64,000 bases of DNA from assembly GCA_964627605.1 (NCBI GenBank), contig CAZVGZ010000011.1, positions 32,001 through 96,000 on the forward strand, given 5' to 3'. Of the stretch, positions 17,069-27,900 are shown in pieces. The translations under genes and the position numbers were made by a program. Origin of the DNA: CAZVGZ01 sp964627605 (lineage in GTDB: Bacteria > Latescibacterota > MWCZ01 > CAZVGZ01). The notes under the pieces are model-generated. The model saw only the letters and a program-made list of their open reading frames with translations, was not told the DNA's origin and ran no database searches. The stretch's first letter is position 1, and the number at the start of each line of letters is the position of its first letter.

Positions 17069-19519
17069 TTATTGAGGAAACAGGTCATCAAATTCACCTG
17101 GAAGTGCCTGATCAAGATTGACCGCTTCACTGTAGGCTCGCCGGGCATCGTCGTCGCGGTTCATGACTTTATACAGCAGCGCCTGATTGATCCGAAACCC
17201 AGCATTGTAAGGGTCAACAGAGATCGCCCGGTCAAACATTCCAACCGCTTCGGCATAGAATGTGTCGGCACGCTCAACTCCGAAAGGCTCGAATCGGACG
17301 CGGTTGCCTTTGCGGGTCAATGAAATTCCTTTGGCATTCAACGCGTCGGCGAACTTCGGGTCCATCGCCAAAGCTTGGTCTAACGAGGTCAACGATTCGT
17401 CCAAAAGGTCTTTGGTGACGAAGAAGACAGCCTGATGATACAGTTTCTCGGCTGTGACGGGTCCGTCGATCGTCGCAGCGCCTGCTGTAGTAATCCGCCG
17501 GTTGTATTTGCCCACATCCAGGGCGAAAAGCTCGTCTACTACCCCTGCTTCAGGCAACTCTACGATTTTACCGCCGACAATTCCTGCCGGATAGACGTTG
17601 ACGGCGTCCTGCACATCAAAAGCTCTGATGTATGGGCCATTGGGCATATTCAGCTTGGCATAATACTCACGCCCGCCCTCGGACCACGCATCGGTGAAAG
17701 GCTTGCCGTACATCGTGGTTTCCACAGGTATCCAAATCTTGCCTTCCCACTCCACGTATTCGGTGCTGTCAACAAAAACTTCGCCCGCCTGCTCGGGGGG
17801 AACGCCGGAGTTGAACATCATGTAGACGTGGCCCCACGACGGGTCAAAAACATCCAAAATGGCTGTCTCGACGTTTGCAGCTTGCAGGAGCGAGGCGTAG
17901 AGCACCATGAGGTCGTCGCAGTCACCGCCTTTGGCCTCGAAGGTCTCAGGCGGATAGCGCACGAGATCGGCTATAGAACCTGCGGCAGCGCTGTCACCAC
18001 TAATCTTATAGAATGGTGTTGAAGGATCGGGGTTGTAGTTGATACCCATTCGTCCTAAGGTATCGAAAATAATCATGGCTTTGGCGAGATTGGGGATTTT
18101 TGGGAACCGGTCCGCCAGATCGCTGTGTCGCGCCAAAACCTGCTCAACGAACGTCACCACAGTGGTATGGTTGGGATAGATAAAACTCGCAACCCTTCGC
18201 GGGTCGCCCCAGGTCATTTTATTTTTGCCCAGAATGAGCGTCGTCTGCATCTGACGGCTTGCTTGCTTGACCTCGTTTTCCTGGGTATATGTGACTACGA
18301 CTTCGGGCTGAATGAACCGGTCGTAGGTCGAGGACTCAGACAAGAGCACACTGTCAGAGAACGCGACGCGCATTGTAAAAGTGGTCGTGGACTGCGGCTG
18401 GAGAGTGACCTGTTCCTCGTAGAATTTTTCTGCTGTGGTCATTGTAGGCACTTTGATGCCCACTGTGACCGGCAGGGGCTCCTGCGCGGTGTTTTTGAGC
18501 GTGATATCGGCAAACCGGTCGGTGGACAACTCGTAGTATCTGTAGAGCGACCTGTAGAGCGGGTTGTGGGCTAGGGCAGCGTCTTTGATCTGCACAAATG
18601 ACGGGTTATACACGAACGAGACGCTGACGTAGTGGGACATATCGAGCACGGGGTGCGTCTGTACAACATAGTCAATGCCGATGCCCTTCCACGATATCCC
18701 AAAACCGCCTGTGTAGTAGAGGTCGGAGCCGTTATTGAACATGTCTCGCATCAAACCGCCTCTCAACGCCAGGAGGTTGAGTGGCGAGAACTCAGCGCCA
18801 ACGTGCAGCCTGTCTTGGAGATTGACATCGGCGGTGAGCATCAGGCTTTCAAGCGGGTAGTAGGATGCGCCCACTGTATAGGTGGCTGGATATATGACCT
18901 CTGAGACGTCGGTATCGTGGGTCATGCTTGTGCCAGAGAGGTTGTGGCCCGTAACACCCAATTTGAGTGTCTCCAGCTCTGGCATCAGTACGCCTAAATC
19001 AAACAGCAGGCCTGCGTCGAAACCAAACGCCGTGCCGTTGTCCACCTCGGTGCCGAAACTTGAGACGGTGTTTGGTGCCATGTAACGCGCAGCGATACCC
19101 AATGACACAAACCGGTGGACGGCCAAACCGTATGACAGCCCAACTCGCAGGTTATCTACGGTAAGCGTGCCATCGTCGAACTGATCCGAGAAGAGATCAA
19201 GTCCCAACGCCTGTCTGTCGCCAATAGGGAGTGTCGCCGCCGCCATCCAGGTGGTGAAATCTGCCAACATAGGCGTCGCTAGGTAGGTACCCGTGTATTC
19301 CTGCCGCTGCAAGCGCGGAAGGCCAGCGGGATTCCACGCGCTAGAATGCACGTCGTCCGCCAAACCCACAAATGCACCGCCCAGAGCCATCGGGCGTGCT
19401 CCCACGAGCATATAGTTCGAGGGGGGTGCCGCGTTTGCTCCACCGGCACCGACGAACACTGATCCGGCGACAGCTATCCATAACACACGTCGTAACATCG
19501 TCATGTCCATCCTGACCAT
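17069..19519 (-). CDS. PorV-like outer-membrane barrel fused to transglutaminase-like and TPR domains
   Basis: An 816-residue secreted protein with a signal peptide (about 8-30). Residues 32-310 resemble PorV/PorQ-type outer-membrane barrel proteins: the start YMLVGARPMALGGAFVGLAD, SAWNPAGLPRL, then alternating strands. Residues 310-440 look Ig-like. Residues 470-600 contain a transglutaminase-like core with GGDCDDLMVLYASLLQA (catalytic Cys) and GHVYMMFN (His). The last 120 residues are TPR repeats (YHQAVFFVTKDLLDESL, YNAGFRINQALLYKVM). ATG 19519 directly abuts the TAA of the upstream gene, so the pair is co-translated. Whether the transglutaminase part cuts, cross-links or only binds is unknown. 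Confidence 0.82.
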   Translation of the reverse strand: MVRMDMTMLRRVLWIAVAGSVFVGAGGANAAPPSNYMLVGARPMALGGAFVGLADDVHSSAWNPAGLPRLQRQEYTGTYLATPMLADFTTWMAAATLPIGDRQALGLDLFSDQFDDGTLTVDNLRVGLSYGLAVHRFVSLGIAARYMAPNTVSSFGTEVDNGTAFGFDAGLLFDLGVLMPELETLKLGVTGHNLSGTSMTHDTDVSEVIYPATYTVGASYYPLESLMLTADVNLQDRLHVGAEFSPLNLLALRGGLMRDMFNNGSDLYYTGGFGISWKGIGIDYVVQTHPVLDMSHYVSVSFVYNPSFVQIKDAALAHNPLYRSLYRYYELSTDRFADITLKNTAQEPLPVTVGIKVPTMTTAEKFYEEQVTLQPQSTTTFTMRVAFSDSVLLSESSTYDRFIQPEVVVTYTQENEVKQASRQMQTTLILGKNKMTWGDPRRVASFIYPNHTTVVTFVEQVLARHSDLADRFPKIPNLAKAMIIFDTLGRMGINYNPDPSTPFYKISGDSAAAGSIADLVRYPPETFEAKGGDCDDLMVLYASLLQAANVETAILDVFDPSWGHVYMMFNSGVPPEQAGEVFVDSTEYVEWEGKIWIPVETTMYGKPFTDAWSEGGREYYAKLNMPNGPYIRAFDVQDAVNVYPAGIVGGKIVELPEAGVVDELFALDVGKYNRRITTAGAATIDGPVTAEKLYHQAVFFVTKDLLDESLTSLDQALAMDPKFADALNAKGISLTRKGNRVRFEPFGVERADTFYAEAVGMFDRAISVDPYNAGFRINQALLYKVMNRDDDARRAYSEAVNLDQALPGEFDDLFPQ

Positions 19520-22500
19520 TTACTTGTTCACAACTGCCACTACTTTGACCGCCTGCTGCCCATCACCAACCACCGAAATGGCGTATGTGCCGCTCGCTAC
19601 CGTGCCGCCGTCTTCGTCGCGGCCGTCCCAATCGATCGTGTTGCGGCCAGCGGTAAAAGACTGATTGTCCGCGACAGTCCTAACAAGCCTTCCGGTGCGG
19701 TTGAAGACTCGCACGGTGACATCTGCGTCCTGCTGCAAGCTAAACAGCACCGACGTTGCCGCACGAAGGTCGGACAGTCCAATGGCTTTGAAAACTCTGG
19801 GCTGGCAGTCGAGGTCTGAAAGGCTTATCACTTCCCCGTCCGGCAGACCGCCAAGGAACAGGCGGTAGGTGCCGAGATGTTCAATCGGCGCAACCAGTGT
19901 ATTAGCGTCGGGGTCGATCGTCCCGCCTACGAAGGTCCATTTGGCTGCACTGCCCGTAGTGTCGGCGTAGAACAGTCTTAGCGAATCTTCGGACGCCTGT
20001 ATGGATGCAAGTCTACCAATCGCGTCGGGGTAGTGAACCGTTAGCAGCGCAGGTGCCCCAACAAAATCCCTTGCTGGCTCCGAGGCCACAACATGCACCA
20101 GCCCGGTGGACCGACCGCCTGATGGGTCGCTAGCTGGCGTGACAGCCAAGTCCGGGTCGTCGAAGAACATCTCCACATCTGCGGCGTCTCGGCTCGGCGG
20201 GACATACATCGTCGCTGTCGAATCGGAGTTGGCGACGGTACCCCCATCACGAGTGACCTTTGATGGAGTCTTAAATGGAATCTCAATGTCATCGCCGATG
20301 GCGTTGCTCGCCAGGTCCACCACCGAGCCAGGGATGACGAGGAAATATTCGCGGTTTGGTTGGAAATCCTGGTCGTTGGGGTCGAGGCTTCCGGTAGTGG
20401 CACCGGTTCGTGTCCAGCTTCCGCCAACACCCTTCACACGCACATTCGCCGCAGCCACCGAACTTTCCGCCATAGGTTCGTCAAATACGACGTTCAGGTT
20501 CCTTGATGTTGGCACTGTCTGCCCAGCACGGGGATATGTCGCCGAGAGGTTCACCGACGGCCTGACCGTGTCAATTATCAGCAACGTGGCGAACGCTGTG
20601 TCAGGCATCGTGTTGCCGCGCTTGTCTCGAGCCGAGTGGAGATGCACATAGACGTTATCCACCGCCCCTGTATCGAAGTCCGCTGACACGGTTAGTCGCC
20701 CGGTCCACAGTACCCCAGCTGCATCCCACGAACCGTCGCTGACAAGCGTGTCGATGTCGGTAGTTTCAAGGTTGCTACTCGACGAGGAGACACGCACCGT
20801 CATGTCGATGTTTTCGGTATCCATCCCGGTGCCGACATCGCCGTCATCAAACGCGATGGTCAGGGTTATCTCGCCATCTATTCCGATTCTTAGCGTGTCT
20901 TTGCCTCCGCCCCTGCCTCTAAGGGCTGCAACAGCGGGAGGTTCAGTATCCACGGTGAATTCACCACCAGATGTCCAAGAGGAGGCCATGAACGCATGAT
21001 CCACCGACTTGACCGCCCAAAAATATTGGCCGTCGGCAAGGCTGTGAAGAGGCATTGAGCGGTTGTAGCCCACATTGCCGAGTCCGATGGGCCAGGCTCC
21101 CGACTTTATCTCGTCGCCGTCGATGGTTGTGCCCACCCTCAGGGAGTAGGTAACTGAGCTGCCGTTTTGTACATCGGTCACCGCATCCCATTTGAGAACA
21201 ACCGAGCTAGTGGTGTCGACAACAGCTGTCAGTGCTGAAGGGTCGTTCGGTGCCCGATTGACATTGAAAAATTGCGCGTTGGTGCTCTCAAATACGACCG
21301 TGGAGGGCAGTTCTACTCCTGCGGCGGACCGCTTCGATCCGTTTACAACGAAATCCACATCGTTGTCACCGTCGAAATCTGCTGCGGTGATAGATCCGTT
21401 GTTGCTCTGAGTTTCGGTTAAAAGCCTGATGCCGACCCCTCCGAACACACCCAAACCGACCGAATTCAAGTTGTTATCGAGATACTTGATCTGGGAACCA
21501 AAGTCGTTCGCACCAGCAACAAGGATGTCTAGGTCGCCATCGTTGTTAAGGTCCACCAACTCCATCGAAGAGAAGTAGAGACCGTTCTCGGTGGGAGGAA
21601 GCGGTTCGAACCATGCTGCTCGTGTGCTGTCGGCAAGATAGGTCATCACGAATCCGTCGGCGGCGACTGGGTTGGTCTCCCAGTTCCATGCAACCAACAC
21701 CAGGTCAGGAGTGCCGTCGTCGTTGAGATCACCCCACCTATGCTGACCCCAGTAGCTCGGTAGAAACGTCTCCGCCCCGAACGCCTTTTTAAACCGACCA
21801 GCGCCGTCGTTGCGGTAAAGCTCCGTCATGCCTATTTCCTGAAAGTTACCGCAATCGCCGTTGGTACCAGCGCGGATGGTGTCGCACACAGAACCGTTAA
21901 TCGTCAGGTCCAGGTCGCCATCAAGGTCGAAATCGAAGAGCGACAGCCAACCGTCGAAGACGCCGTTTATCTCTATTACCCCGTTGGCGTCTCTGCTGCT
22001 GCCTCTAAGTTTGAGGTCTTCCAAGCTTTCTGAGGTAAATGGGGTTGTGCCACCCAAGTTCCGGTAGAGCAGAGTAACCGTCCTAATCCCCTCCGAATAG
22101 CTCTCCTGCCCGGTGGCAACTAAGTCCAGATCACCATCATTGTCCACATCTCCCCACACAAGGCGGCTGCCTGTGACTGTGCGTGAAGAGCTATAGATGC
22201 GGCTGAAGCTCCCGTCGCCGTTGTTGGTGTATATCGCGGTAATCTGTGCGGTGCCCAGCCGTTGGCCGGTAACAGCCACATCCAGATCACCGTCGTTGTC
22301 CAGGTCTCCCCACGCTTGACCGCCGAGCGAAACCCCAGAGACGGTCGTAAACTGCCCGTTAGGGAGTAGGACGCCACGAACGTTGTCGTAAAGACGTGAG
22401 CGAACTGCACCGCCTGCGTCCCTTCCGCTGACCATAAGATCGACGTCGCCGTCGTTATCGTGATCTATCCACGCCGATGAGGACGAAACATTCACGGCCA

Positions 22501-24229
22501 GGACACTTTGCGACGAAAGAACAAACTCCTGCACAAAAAGCAGTTCAGGGTTCGACCAGTCGGACGCTGAACCGCTCGCATCAATAGCGCGAACGAACCA
22601 GTTGTAGCCAGCAGGATTGACCGCCAATGCGTTCTGAATACGCCGACCTATCCTGCCGCTCACCCGCGAGCGGTCGAATGTGGCTCTGGACGAGAAGATC
22701 GGCTTGTCATCCCTGAATGCGACAATCTCGTAGCCCAACGTTGGTCTAGGAGAAGTGCCGTCAGACGAGGCATCCCATGTAACCTCGACCTCTCGGCCTG
22801 TTATCAGGCTGTTCGGGGACAAAGGTTCTGAGGGGGGAGAGTTCGCCACATCAGGCTGAAGGCGTAACAGCTGTGCTTTCCACACACCTGCCGCATCTCG
22901 ACCACTTATCATCAGATCCAGACTACCGTCGCCATCAAGGTCGCCCGACTGGACCGTTCCGTCGGCAAGATCAAGCAGTGGCTCGCCGGTGATTCCCGTC
23001 ATCACGCCCAGCGTCCCATCACCTATGTTTTCGAGGATCCTGGTTCCTGGTTCGCCGGTGTTGTCTCTGCCGACTGTAACTATGTCCTGGTCACCGTCGT
23101 TATCCAGGTCACCCCAAAGGAGCGGTCCAGCCACTATGTCGGTCATCTGAAGTTGAACCTGCGCTCTGGTGAGCCCGCCACCAAGTTGGCTTTTGAGCAC
23201 GTAGAAATTGAAGTTGTTTCGAGCGACATTTTCAATCGAATCGTAGCCCGTTATAGCTAAGTCCAATAGACCATCGTTATCCAGGTCGCCCCAGGCCATC
23301 CCGCCACCCATGAGATTCTTGACGACATCGCGTGGGTACTGAATATCCGATAGCTTGGATAGCACCCCTGATGGTCGGTTCTCTGTCGTATTGACCGCGT
23401 TTTCGTAGACATCCGTAATAATCGCCGTCGGGTTATTACCCCCCTGCCAAATGACCCGCTGGAAGCCGGCTATCGCCAAATCGAAATCGCCGTCGCCATC
23501 GTAGTCCGCCCAAGCCACATCCGACATATGAACAGGCGGCAGTTGCGACGCCTTGGAGATGACGCCCTCGTTCTCAGTCAAGTTTTTCGACCCGGTGTTA
23601 GGGTCGGTATCGTTCTCGTAGAGATGTATTCTCGACTGCTGCAAGAATGTGGTTGCCCCACCTAATGGATTGATGTTCCACCAGCCGCCGGTAACTAGTA
23701 GATCGGGATCGCCATCTGCGTCGAAATCGCCCCACTGGACCGATCCGCTGTCAACCTGCGCCAAATCGTTGGTGATCTCAGCGCTCAAACCGTTGGAGGG
23801 GTCCCACCTGGACCCGTCGCCATCATATACCGAAGTCAATCGCCCTGGGGTGCCATCGGACTCTACAGTCTGTCCGGTGATAGCCAGATCGAGATTTCCG
23901 TCCAGATTCCAGTCCGCCCAGTCCAGGCTGCCGTAGGTGACGCCCGGCACGGAGGTGGAATCGATGGAAACACGAATCCCGTTCGCAAACTCCAAGATAT
24001 ATGTGCGGTACGTGGTCTCATTGACCTCGCCGCTTATCGCAAGGAATGAGCGATTGGCGTTGGTGCCCGCCAAGATGTCCGCAAGGACAGGTGGGGCAGG
24101 AGCCCAAGCGGCTGTGGGCCACTTGAGGCTTTGCGCCAGTGGTGGAAGCTGGTCGGTTTCAGACAGAAAAGACGCACTCTGCGCCGTGACCGCCAACAAG
24201 ACCGACAGGTAAGCCAATCGTCGCATCAT
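19520..24229 (-). CDS. Large secreted FG-GAP/VCBS-repeat protein with FlgD-like C-terminus
   Basis: I start at the ATG at 24229, which opens a signal peptide (MMRRLAYLSVLLAVTAQSA); 1569 residues. About thirteen integrin-like FG-GAP/VCBS units are visible, each with a calcium-type loop such as DYDGDGDFDLAIAG or DLDNDGDLDVAVTG. Two fibronectin-III-like segments follow proline-rich starts (NSPPSEPLSPNS, NRAPNDPSALTA). A Big_5-type Ig domain occurs near NLNVVFDEPMAESSV. The protein ends in a FlgD-like fold with VRVFNRTGRLVRTV and GTYAISVVG. It is probably a calcium-bound cell-surface or secreted adhesion protein. It overlaps no neighbour and abuts the barrel gene downstream. Confidence 0.85.
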   Translation of the reverse strand: MMRRLAYLSVLLAVTAQSASFLSETDQLPPLAQSLKWPTAAWAPAPPVLADILAGTNANRSFLAISGEVNETTYRTYILEFANGIRVSIDSTSVPGVTYGSLDWADWNLDGNLDLAITGQTVESDGTPGRLTSVYDGDGSRWDPSNGLSAEITNDLAQVDSGSVQWGDFDADGDPDLLVTGGWWNINPLGGATTFLQQSRIHLYENDTDPNTGSKNLTENEGVISKASQLPPVHMSDVAWADYDGDGDFDLAIAGFQRVIWQGGNNPTAIITDVYENAVNTTENRPSGVLSKLSDIQYPRDVVKNLMGGGMAWGDLDNDGLLDLAITGYDSIENVARNNFNFYVLKSQLGGGLTRAQVQLQMTDIVAGPLLWGDLDNDGDQDIVTVGRDNTGEPGTRILENIGDGTLGVMTGITGEPLLDLADGTVQSGDLDGDGSLDLMISGRDAAGVWKAQLLRLQPDVANSPPSEPLSPNSLITGREVEVTWDASSDGTSPRPTLGYEIVAFRDDKPIFSSRATFDRSRVSGRIGRRIQNALAVNPAGYNWFVRAIDASGSASDWSNPELLFVQEFVLSSQSVLAVNVSSSSAWIDHDNDGDVDLMVSGRDAGGAVRSRLYDNVRGVLLPNGQFTTVSGVSLGGQAWGDLDNDGDLDVAVTGQRLGTAQITAIYTNNGDGSFSRIYSSSRTVTGSRLVWGDVDNDGDLDLVATGQESYSEGIRTVTLLYRNLGGTTPFTSESLEDLKLRGSSRDANGVIEINGVFDGWLSLFDFDLDGDLDLTINGSVCDTIRAGTNGDCGNFQEIGMTELYRNDGAGRFKKAFGAETFLPSYWGQHRWGDLNDDGTPDLVLVAWNWETNPVAADGFVMTYLADSTRAAWFEPLPPTENGLYFSSMELVDLNNDGDLDILVAGANDFGSQIKYLDNNLNSVGLGVFGGVGIRLLTETQSNNGSITAADFDGDNDVDFVVNGSKRSAAGVELPSTVVFESTNAQFFNVNRAPNDPSALTAVVDTTSSVVLKWDAVTDVQNGSSVTYSLRVGTTIDGDEIKSGAWPIGLGNVGYNRSMPLHSLADGQYFWAVKSVDHAFMASSWTSGGEFTVDTEPPAVAALRGRGGGKDTLRIGIDGEITLTIAFDDGDVGTGMDTENIDMTVRVSSSSSNLETTDIDTLVSDGSWDAAGVLWTGRLTVSADFDTGAVDNVYVHLHSARDKRGNTMPDTAFATLLIIDTVRPSVNLSATYPRAGQTVPTSRNLNVVFDEPMAESSVAAANVRVKGVGGSWTRTGATTGSLDPNDQDFQPNREYFLVIPGSVVDLASNAIGDDIEIPFKTPSKVTRDGGTVANSDSTATMYVPPSRDAADVEMFFDDPDLAVTPASDPSGGRSTGLVHVVASEPARDFVGAPALLTVHYPDAIGRLASIQASEDSLRLFYADTTGSAAKWTFVGGTIDPDANTLVAPIEHLGTYRLFLGGLPDGEVISLSDLDCQPRVFKAIGLSDLRAATSVLFSLQQDADVTVRVFNRTGRLVRTVADNQSFTAGRNTIDWDGRDEDGGTVASGTYAISVVGDGQQAVKVVAVVNK

Positions 24230-24326
24230 GACACAATCCCAACGGGGCAAACGTTGCACCGACTTCTCCTAGAACGCCTATAGCTTCGCACATCTGGTCA
24301 AAGTTGTCAAGGAAACCCAGACACAA

Positions 24327-24833
24327 TCATTGTGCGTAAGGCCGATGTTCTTTCAGGTACCACCGGTAGGTAGTGGACACAGGCTCTCCACCAACCGCCC
24401 GAAGAAAAGCCATCACCTGTGCTCGATGGTAGGTACAGTGGTCCAGAACGTGAAAGAGCACTTCGGCGACCGAGTGCGGCCCGCTCTGCTGATCCTGGTC
24501 TGGGTAGCCGCGCTGTTCAGCCAACTCCTCTTCGGTCATGCCTTCCATCAGCTGCGCAAGCCGCTGCGACTCTGTCTTCCAATAGCCGATGGTCACAGCA
24601 AGGTTACCGAAACTTTCAGCGGACCGAATGCCTGACTCAAGTGCAGCCTCGCATCTGGCTGCCCACACAGCGACACCGTCGATGGTGTGCACCAGCTTGT
24701 CACGCACCGACTCGGCCCCATCTGGCATCGGACGCGTAAACTGCTCGTGGGACAGTGTCTCCAACAGCTCAATCGTCCTGCCCATCGACCAGATAACATA
24801 TTCAGTTTGGTTGCGCAGTTGCTCCAGCATCAT
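24327..24833 (-). CDS. DinB-family metal-dependent four-helix protein
   Basis: A 168-residue protein counted from the first ATG (24833); a TTG lies one codon earlier. It has the DinB/YfiT four-helix pattern with a metal triad of three His: one in DKLVHTIDG (His49) and two in LDHCTYHRAQV (His132 and His136). Members of this family include thiol-dependent transferases (bacillithiol or mycothiol S-transferases) and uncharacterised stress proteins. Nothing here fixes the substrate. It stands alone between the FG-GAP protein and a terminator. Confidence 0.85.
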   Translation of the reverse strand: MMLEQLRNQTEYVIWSMGRTIELLETLSHEQFTRPMPDGAESVRDKLVHTIDGVAVWAARCEAALESGIRSAESFGNLAVTIGYWKTESQRLAQLMEGMTEEELAEQRGYPDQDQQSGPHSVAEVLFHVLDHCTYHRAQVMAFLRAVGGEPVSTTYRWYLKEHRPYAQ

Positions 24834-24852
24834 CAAACCAACCTGTTTTGGC

Positions 24853-24896
24853 GTTTATAAAGCGCAACGGCCCCCTACCTATAAGGTGGAGGCCGT
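24853..24896 (-). terminator. Terminator after the 1968-residue secreted protein
   Basis: On the minus strand, ACGGCCTCCACC and GGTAGGGGGCCGT form a stem with two mismatches around a TTATA loop, followed by TGCGCTTTATAAA. It lies 41 bases after the stop. Confidence 0.6.
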
Positions 24897-24936
24897 CGCA
24901 CAGTCGTTCAGTTTCTGCCAGTGTGACCGATGTTGC

Positions 24937-27900
24937 CTACCTTATCAACAACATCCGTTTGACCATCCGGTGTGATCCCACATTGATCTGGTAGAAATAG
25001 ACGCCATTGGCCAGTTGCAACCCTGCGTCAGACCTTCCGTACCACTGAATCCGGTGGTATCCGGCGGTCAGGCGACCCAACTCCAGATGTGTCACCTCCT
25101 GCCCAAGCATGTTGTAAACACTCAACCGTGCGGGCTGGTTCGCCGCGTTCTGCGGTATACCAAAACCGATGGTGGTGGTCGGGTTGAACGGGTTGGGGCG
25201 GTTCTGTTCGAGTAACAGCACTCCAGGAACTTCTGCGGTTGCGTCCTGTCCCCCGATGGCGGTGATGCCCATCTGGATGCCGTTGTACGAAAGCCGTTGA
25301 AGACTTGGCAACCCCAACTCGTCACCGGCGGCCGGTTTGTCAGCCCCATCTGGAGCCAACCGCACGACCCGGATAATAACTAGTTCCCCGTCAATGTTGA
25401 GGGCAACCGGGCCAGCCAGAGCTATCTCCAGCGTGCCACCCACCGTGTCCCCAACAGCAACAAAGTCGGCGGCCCCTGCGCCGGGGGTAATTTGAAGAAT
25501 TGCCCAACGCCGATGGTCAAATCCAAGCGTGAAATCTGCGGCGATGACGCCTGCCACATCCAAGCCATCCAAAACGATGGTCACGACTGTGCCGTCATCC
25601 TTGATCCGCTCGGTCCGGGCACCAGCGCTTCCACGAATCGGATGTCCGTGTTCGCCCAACCCAGGGAATCCACCGCCATTACCCACTCGATACTCCAGCA
25701 TTAGTGCGGCATCGTATGCGTTTACCGCGCCGTCGCCGGAAACATCGGCCAGCGCCGGATCAAATTGTTCAAGCAGCGGATCGTGACGGTGCCTGCGGGA
25801 CGCCAAGCGAAGTGTCTGGGCGGCGTCGAACGCGCTAATTTCGCCATTGCCCGACGGATCGCCCATCCGCCCTGTTGTGACCGTCCCGTCATGCACTTCG
25901 ACCGGAACAGCGCCCTCGTTGAGGGACGCGCTCACCGAACGGATGTGGGATGCGCCTGGATTTTGGCCAACTAGCGCGAAGCGTATCCACGCGACCACGT
26001 AACCGTCGCGGGCCGTCTGCTCAATCTTCTCTACTTCGTGCCCTGGAATTCCTTGAGTGCCAAGGCTGTCGAAAATAGCGACAACCTGTGCTTGCAGTCC
26101 CGGCGGTAGGTTGGCTGTTATCTCTGCAAGCTGAATCTGGTCCGCCGAGGTAAAGTCTATTCCTGCGTCGAGGGCGGCGCCAAACCACTCCTCGAGGACA
26201 TGAGGAATGCCATCCAGCTCGATCTCCCGCCCGATGTCATCCCTGACAACCGGTTGCGCGAGCGGGCGGTCGCCAGCTAGGGCGATAGGTATGATCTCGC
26301 CTTCGACGTTCCACCTAACCAACCAGTTTTCGGCCAGACCGCCTCGGGTGAGGACGTTGACCGCTTTGAGGCGAGTTGGATCGACGGCCAGATCCAGGTC
26401 CAAACTGATGACGTTGTAGCCCCTCAGATGCTTGACACGGATCGGGACATCGACCGTGTCGCCAGATGCGACTACGTGACCAATCCTTAGCTGAACTTCG
26501 TTGTCTTCCTCGTCCACGCTCGCTGGACCCAGAGAGACATGGACAGTTGCAACCCCGTCGGCACCAAATTCCTGCGGACGAACGACCGAATGTCCCACCG
26601 TTCCTGAATTTGCGTCGACCGCCAGAACGGTCCACCGCACCTCACGTGGCGGCGTCCAGTCCAAGAACGAATCGATCAGCGCGGGCCAAACTCTTGGCAG
26701 CTCTAGTGCAAAATGCCCTTTGTCGTCGGTCTGAGTGACAGGCCAACCTAACTGCTCGCCGAGGCGTCCAATCTCGGTGCAAGAGAGGTCGTGGACGTTC
26801 CCGTCAAGCCCGACCAACCCCCCTAGAAGCTGAGTTGTCCCACCACTATAAGATAGGTCGCCTATCTGTCTGGCCAGCTCAATCCCACTGTAGGGGTCTG
26901 CGGCTAGCCGATCGATGAGCATAGCTGGAATGGCTGCCACACACTCCCCTCTCGCTGGAGTTGGCGCCGCGAGACAGACAAAATCCGCTTCCGTAACCGG
27001 GCACGGAACATGCCATACACGACCTTCGATAGTAAGCTGATCTGGCAGCGGTGCTGGCGTGAGGGCGAAGTCCACCGTCGCCACACCATTCCCGCCAAAC
27101 ATGTTGTCCGCCACCGATACCCTTGCCGGTTCAAACCCCGGCTTGCGCACAGCGACCCACCATCCGGGAAGGTCAGCTAGCTCAAGGATTCTCCGGGGTA
27201 CTGAGACGTCAAATGCCATCTCGGCTCCAGAGAGATCGATGTGATATGTCCCATCCTCCGCTGTCCTGGTTTTGGCGACCAGAATCGGCGCAGGGATGTC
27301 AGGGCAGTCCACACCATTCGATGTCGAATCCGGCACACACATAGATACCACATCCAACCGCACCGAAAACGCCACCACCTCAGCGCGCTCGACCGCTGAG
27401 CCGTCGGTCGAAGTGACTGTACCCACGATCGCATTCGCAGGACCTGAATCTGGGCGCGGTTCCATTACAACGCTCACGGTGGCAACATCTCTGTCGTCAA
27501 ACCGATCTGGCGTTACATGGATGTTCTGCGAGCGGTAATCAGGGATGTGGAAGTGGATGCGCCACGAAATCGGCAGTGGCGACATTATCGGAAGTTGAGG
27601 CAGCTCCAGCTTGTAGCGTCCTTCGTCGTCTGTTTTGATCGTAACCGTTCCAAAACCACCATCCGTACTCGACTCATCGCGATCTGGCCAAACGTTGCCA
27701 GCGATAAGGCTGTCGAGAAGGACCAACTGCCCATCTGCGCCAGCGATTGGGTCAGCTAATCCACTAGGCGTCGCTGTCACGCGAACGCCAGCCAGACCTG
27801 GGTGGCGCACGCAGTTAGAACTGTCCTTACTCGTGGGACAGGTATTCGTAACCGCGCCGTCGCGTGCGAAACCCCGAACGATCTGCCCGTCCGATCCAGG

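Noticed and set aside
19520..24229. DNA-level tandem repeats or a CRISPR-like array in the FG-GAP gene
   Set aside because: The repetition is at protein level with diverged codons; there are no identical direct repeats with unique spacers.
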